Below, in pieces: positions 62,704 to 64,000 of a stretch of DNA of 64,000 nt. The DNA lies in assembly GCA_039975755.1 (NCBI GenBank), contig JBDWGM010000043.1:46972-110971 (forward strand), read 5' to 3'. The DNA is from JABSSA01 sp039975755. GTDB taxonomy: Bacteria > Pseudomonadota > Alphaproteobacteria > Rhodobacterales > Rhodobacteraceae. Under the pieces are notes generated by a model. It did not search any database and was not told the DNA's origin. It worked only from the letters and a program-made list of their open reading frames with translations. Both the position numbers and the translations under genes were made by a program. Every line of letters begins with the position of its first letter. Position 1 is the stretch's first letter.

Positions 62704-63183
62704 TTAGTGATCGGTGTCACCATGTATCGCGAACTGGTCTAAACCGGCTTCTTGGGGTTCGATCATGCGATAGGATTCTTTGACACCTGCGGGGGTCAGT
62801 TCACGGGCAACCGTTAGCAACATGTTTTGCGCATGGTCCTCGCACAGGTCGACCATTTGCGAAATTTCTTCGGCGGCAACAGGTTTCGCAGCCTCTACCG
62901 AAGGAGCCCCGTAATAGGTCACAAAATGATGGGCCAGCAATTCCGTCAACGTTTCAATCTCTGACGCTTCAATCTGCGTGACCGCGACAAATGTCACGCG
63001 CCCTCCGGTTTCAAGGCCAAACCAGCCGTTTGAAAACGCTTGGCGTGACTTTCCGCTCAAATCGGCTTCGGTCCAGTTTGAAAACTCAAACCCACCCGAA
63101 ATGCACCATTCTCCGGTGCGTGCGGGGGATGCAAAAACGCGTGTGTCGCTTTCGTCAAAATGAATGGCGCGCGCAAGGTTCAT
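62704..63183 (-). CDS. DUF6505-type conserved hypothetical protein
   Basis: 159 aa, cytoplasmic. Contains HFDESDTRVFASPARTGEW near the N-terminus and KESYRMIEPQEAGLDQFAIH near the C-terminus. As far as I recall this matches a roseobacter/rhizobial DUF that lies beside the biotin/lipoate ligase-like gene; its function is unknown. Its start overlaps the stop of the ligase-like gene (ATGA). It converges on tupA with a 3-bp gap. Confidence 0.72.
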   Translation of the reverse strand: MNLARAIHFDESDTRVFASPARTGEWCISGGFEFSNWTEADLSGKSRQAFSNGWFGLETGGRVTFVAVTQIEASEIETLTELLAHHFVTYYGAPSVEAAKPVAAEEISQMVDLCEDHAQNMLLTVARELTPAGVKESYRMIEPQEAGLDQFAIHGDTDH

Positions 63184-63878
63184 GAACTCTCCAGAAGGGC
63201 TGTCAAAGGGATCAAATGGGTTGTGGAATCGTCGCGCAGCAACATCCCAAAATCTTCGTCGACGCCAAGAAAGGTGCCGGATGTCTTGGAATGACTGGCC
63301 GGTTCACCGACGCCATGCGCAAGGCCGCGCCACTCCGAATGGAGCGGTTTGTTACCTTCGTCTTCCCAACGTCCGATCCATCCCAACGTATGGCGGGCCC
63401 ACGCTTCGACCAAAGCAGGCGCTTGAACATCGGCGCACCCTTCTGCGTAAAGCGCGGTTTCATCCGGTGTGTCCCCCGGTCGGTCGCTTTCCGGCCAAAG
63501 CGGAAGCGTGAATCCAATGGCCAGCCAATCGGGGACTGCCTCAGGATCAGGGTTTGAACAGGTCACGCTGAAGCTGCCGCATTTCGCACCATTGATGCGC
63601 AATCCACCATTCCATTCCAGATGCACGGCCACTTCGGGTGGGGCAAGCGCGCCCAATGCATTTTGAAACCCGATACCACATAAGGGAAACATGGCCATTG
63701 CTTTGGCCAGCGGGATTTCTGGCGCGAATACAAGTGCCGCATCGATTGCATCTGATCCGATGCGGTGGGCCAACAGACCTGCGTCACATCCCTGCATGGC
63801 GCGCATTTGCGCATGTTCCATCGCAGCGCCCGATGCAGGTTCGTCATGGAACAGCGGAGGAAGCACCAGCTCGGTCAT
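63180..63878 (-). CDS. Biotin/lipoate protein ligase-like protein
   Basis: 232 aa. The BPL/LplA-like fold is suggested by LVFAPEIPLAKAMAMFPLCGIGFQNAL and VHLEWNGGLRINGAKCGS (the WxNG-I--NG-K pattern of ligases), followed by a C-terminal DUF4444-like extension ending TSGTFLGVDEDFGMLL, as in BirA C-terminal domains. The usual GRGR motif of biotin ligases is not visible near the N-terminus, so acyl-adenylate chemistry is uncertain. It is the middle gene of a three-gene coupled set with an Mrp-type ATPase and DUF6505, next to tupBCA. Confidence 0.72.
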   Translation of the reverse strand: MTELVLPPLFHDEPASGAAMEHAQMRAMQGCDAGLLAHRIGSDAIDAALVFAPEIPLAKAMAMFPLCGIGFQNALGALAPPEVAVHLEWNGGLRINGAKCGSFSVTCSNPDPEAVPDWLAIGFTLPLWPESDRPGDTPDETALYAEGCADVQAPALVEAWARHTLGWIGRWEDEGNKPLHSEWRGLAHGVGEPASHSKTSGTFLGVDEDFGMLLRDDSTTHLIPLTALLESS

Positions 63879-64000
63879 GCGACGCCCTGCGCGACCAATG
63901 CGTTTGCAACATCGTGAAACGCCCGTGCTTGCGGGCTGTCGGGTTGGCTGACAACGATAGGAGCACCCCCGTCAGCGGCCAGACGAATATCCAGATGCAA
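63875..64000 (-). CDS. C-terminal end of an Mrp/NBP35-type P-loop ATPase (5' part outside the window)
   Basis: 41 codons plus stop are visible, overlapping the ligase-like gene as ATGA. The sequence HLDIRLAADGGAPIVVSQPD followed by SPQARAFHDVA matches the end of Mrp/ApbC iron-sulfur carrier proteins (typically LDI-IR---D-G-P-V---PDSP-A--F---A). The catalytic P-loop lies outside the window. An iron-sulfur scaffold role is inferred from this short end only. Confidence 0.65.
   Translation of the reverse strand: MHLDIRLAADGGAPIVVSQPDSPQARAFHDVANALVAQGVA

Noticed and set aside
1..64000. CRISPR arrays, tRNA or rRNA genes, insertion sequences, prophage or toxin-antitoxin genes
   Set aside because: No regularly spaced repeats, no tRNA-like or rRNA sequence, no transposase, integrase or toxin motif noticed on reading both strands.

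Overview
The window looks like a chromosomal stretch of a marine alphaproteobacterium of the roseobacter group (Rhodobacterales). Reasons: a sorbitol/mannitol (smo-type) operon arranged as in Rhodobacter, a HemP/imelysin/di-heme iron cluster, an Irr-type iron box, a Tup tungstate transporter, a BCCT osmolyte carrier, moderate GC by eye and very many ATGA/GTGA start-stop overlaps. No rRNA, tRNA, insertion sequence, phage gene or CRISPR array was seen.

Layout. 1-1248: urtA (urea binding protein), cut by the left edge. 1625-12778: a minus-strand operon of eleven genes behind two palindromic LacI-type operators. It has a glycerol/polyol-type ABC transporter (binding protein, two permeases, a DUF2160 mini membrane protein, two ATPases), a VOC protein, a DhaK-DhaL kinase, a LacI regulator, a TIM-barrel sugar isomerase/epimerase and a Gfo/Idh dehydrogenase. 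Its substrate is unknown. 12913-17469: a membrane-anchored EEP phosphatase/nuclease-like protein, then a pair of enzymes that each carry an N-terminal Rieske [2Fe-2S] domain, one on a glutamate-synthase-like FMN/3Fe-4S core and one on a thiamin-diphosphate core. This pair is the least explained system in the window. 17527-20035: 5-oxoprolinase pxpBCA. 20087-22320: a LacI regulator translationally coupled to a YcaQ/AlkZ-type DNA glycosylase. 22522-30217: the smoEFGKS-mtlK operon with its regulator. 30732-38538: iron/heme functions (DUF1513, two imelysins, di-heme oxidoreductase, Dps, DUF1289, HemP and two small partners). 38704-42747: hexuronate genes uxuB-uxaC-uxuA. 42979-44658: BCCT carrier. 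44943-55806: a complete L-fucose locus, with ABC uptake on the minus strand and a GntR regulator plus six enzymes on the plus strand. 56917-62700: amt, an exported hypothetical, a GlxA-type regulator and tupBCA. 62704-64000: DUF6505 protein, a biotin/lipoate ligase-like protein and the end of an Mrp-type ATPase.

How it fits together. Most of the window serves uptake and oxidation of sugars, polyols and sugar acids of the kind found in algal polymers and exudates. L-fucose is taken fully to pyruvate and lactate by the non-phosphorylating route; sorbitol and mannitol go to fructose; glucuronate goes to 2-keto-3-deoxygluconate. Nitrogen acquisition (urea, ammonium, 5-oxoproline) and iron/heme and tungstate handling lie between these operons. 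In all three SBP-first ABC operons the binding-protein gene is separated from the first permease by a strong hairpin, consistent with higher expression of the binding protein.

All assignments come from reading the sequence and recalling protein families; no database search was run.
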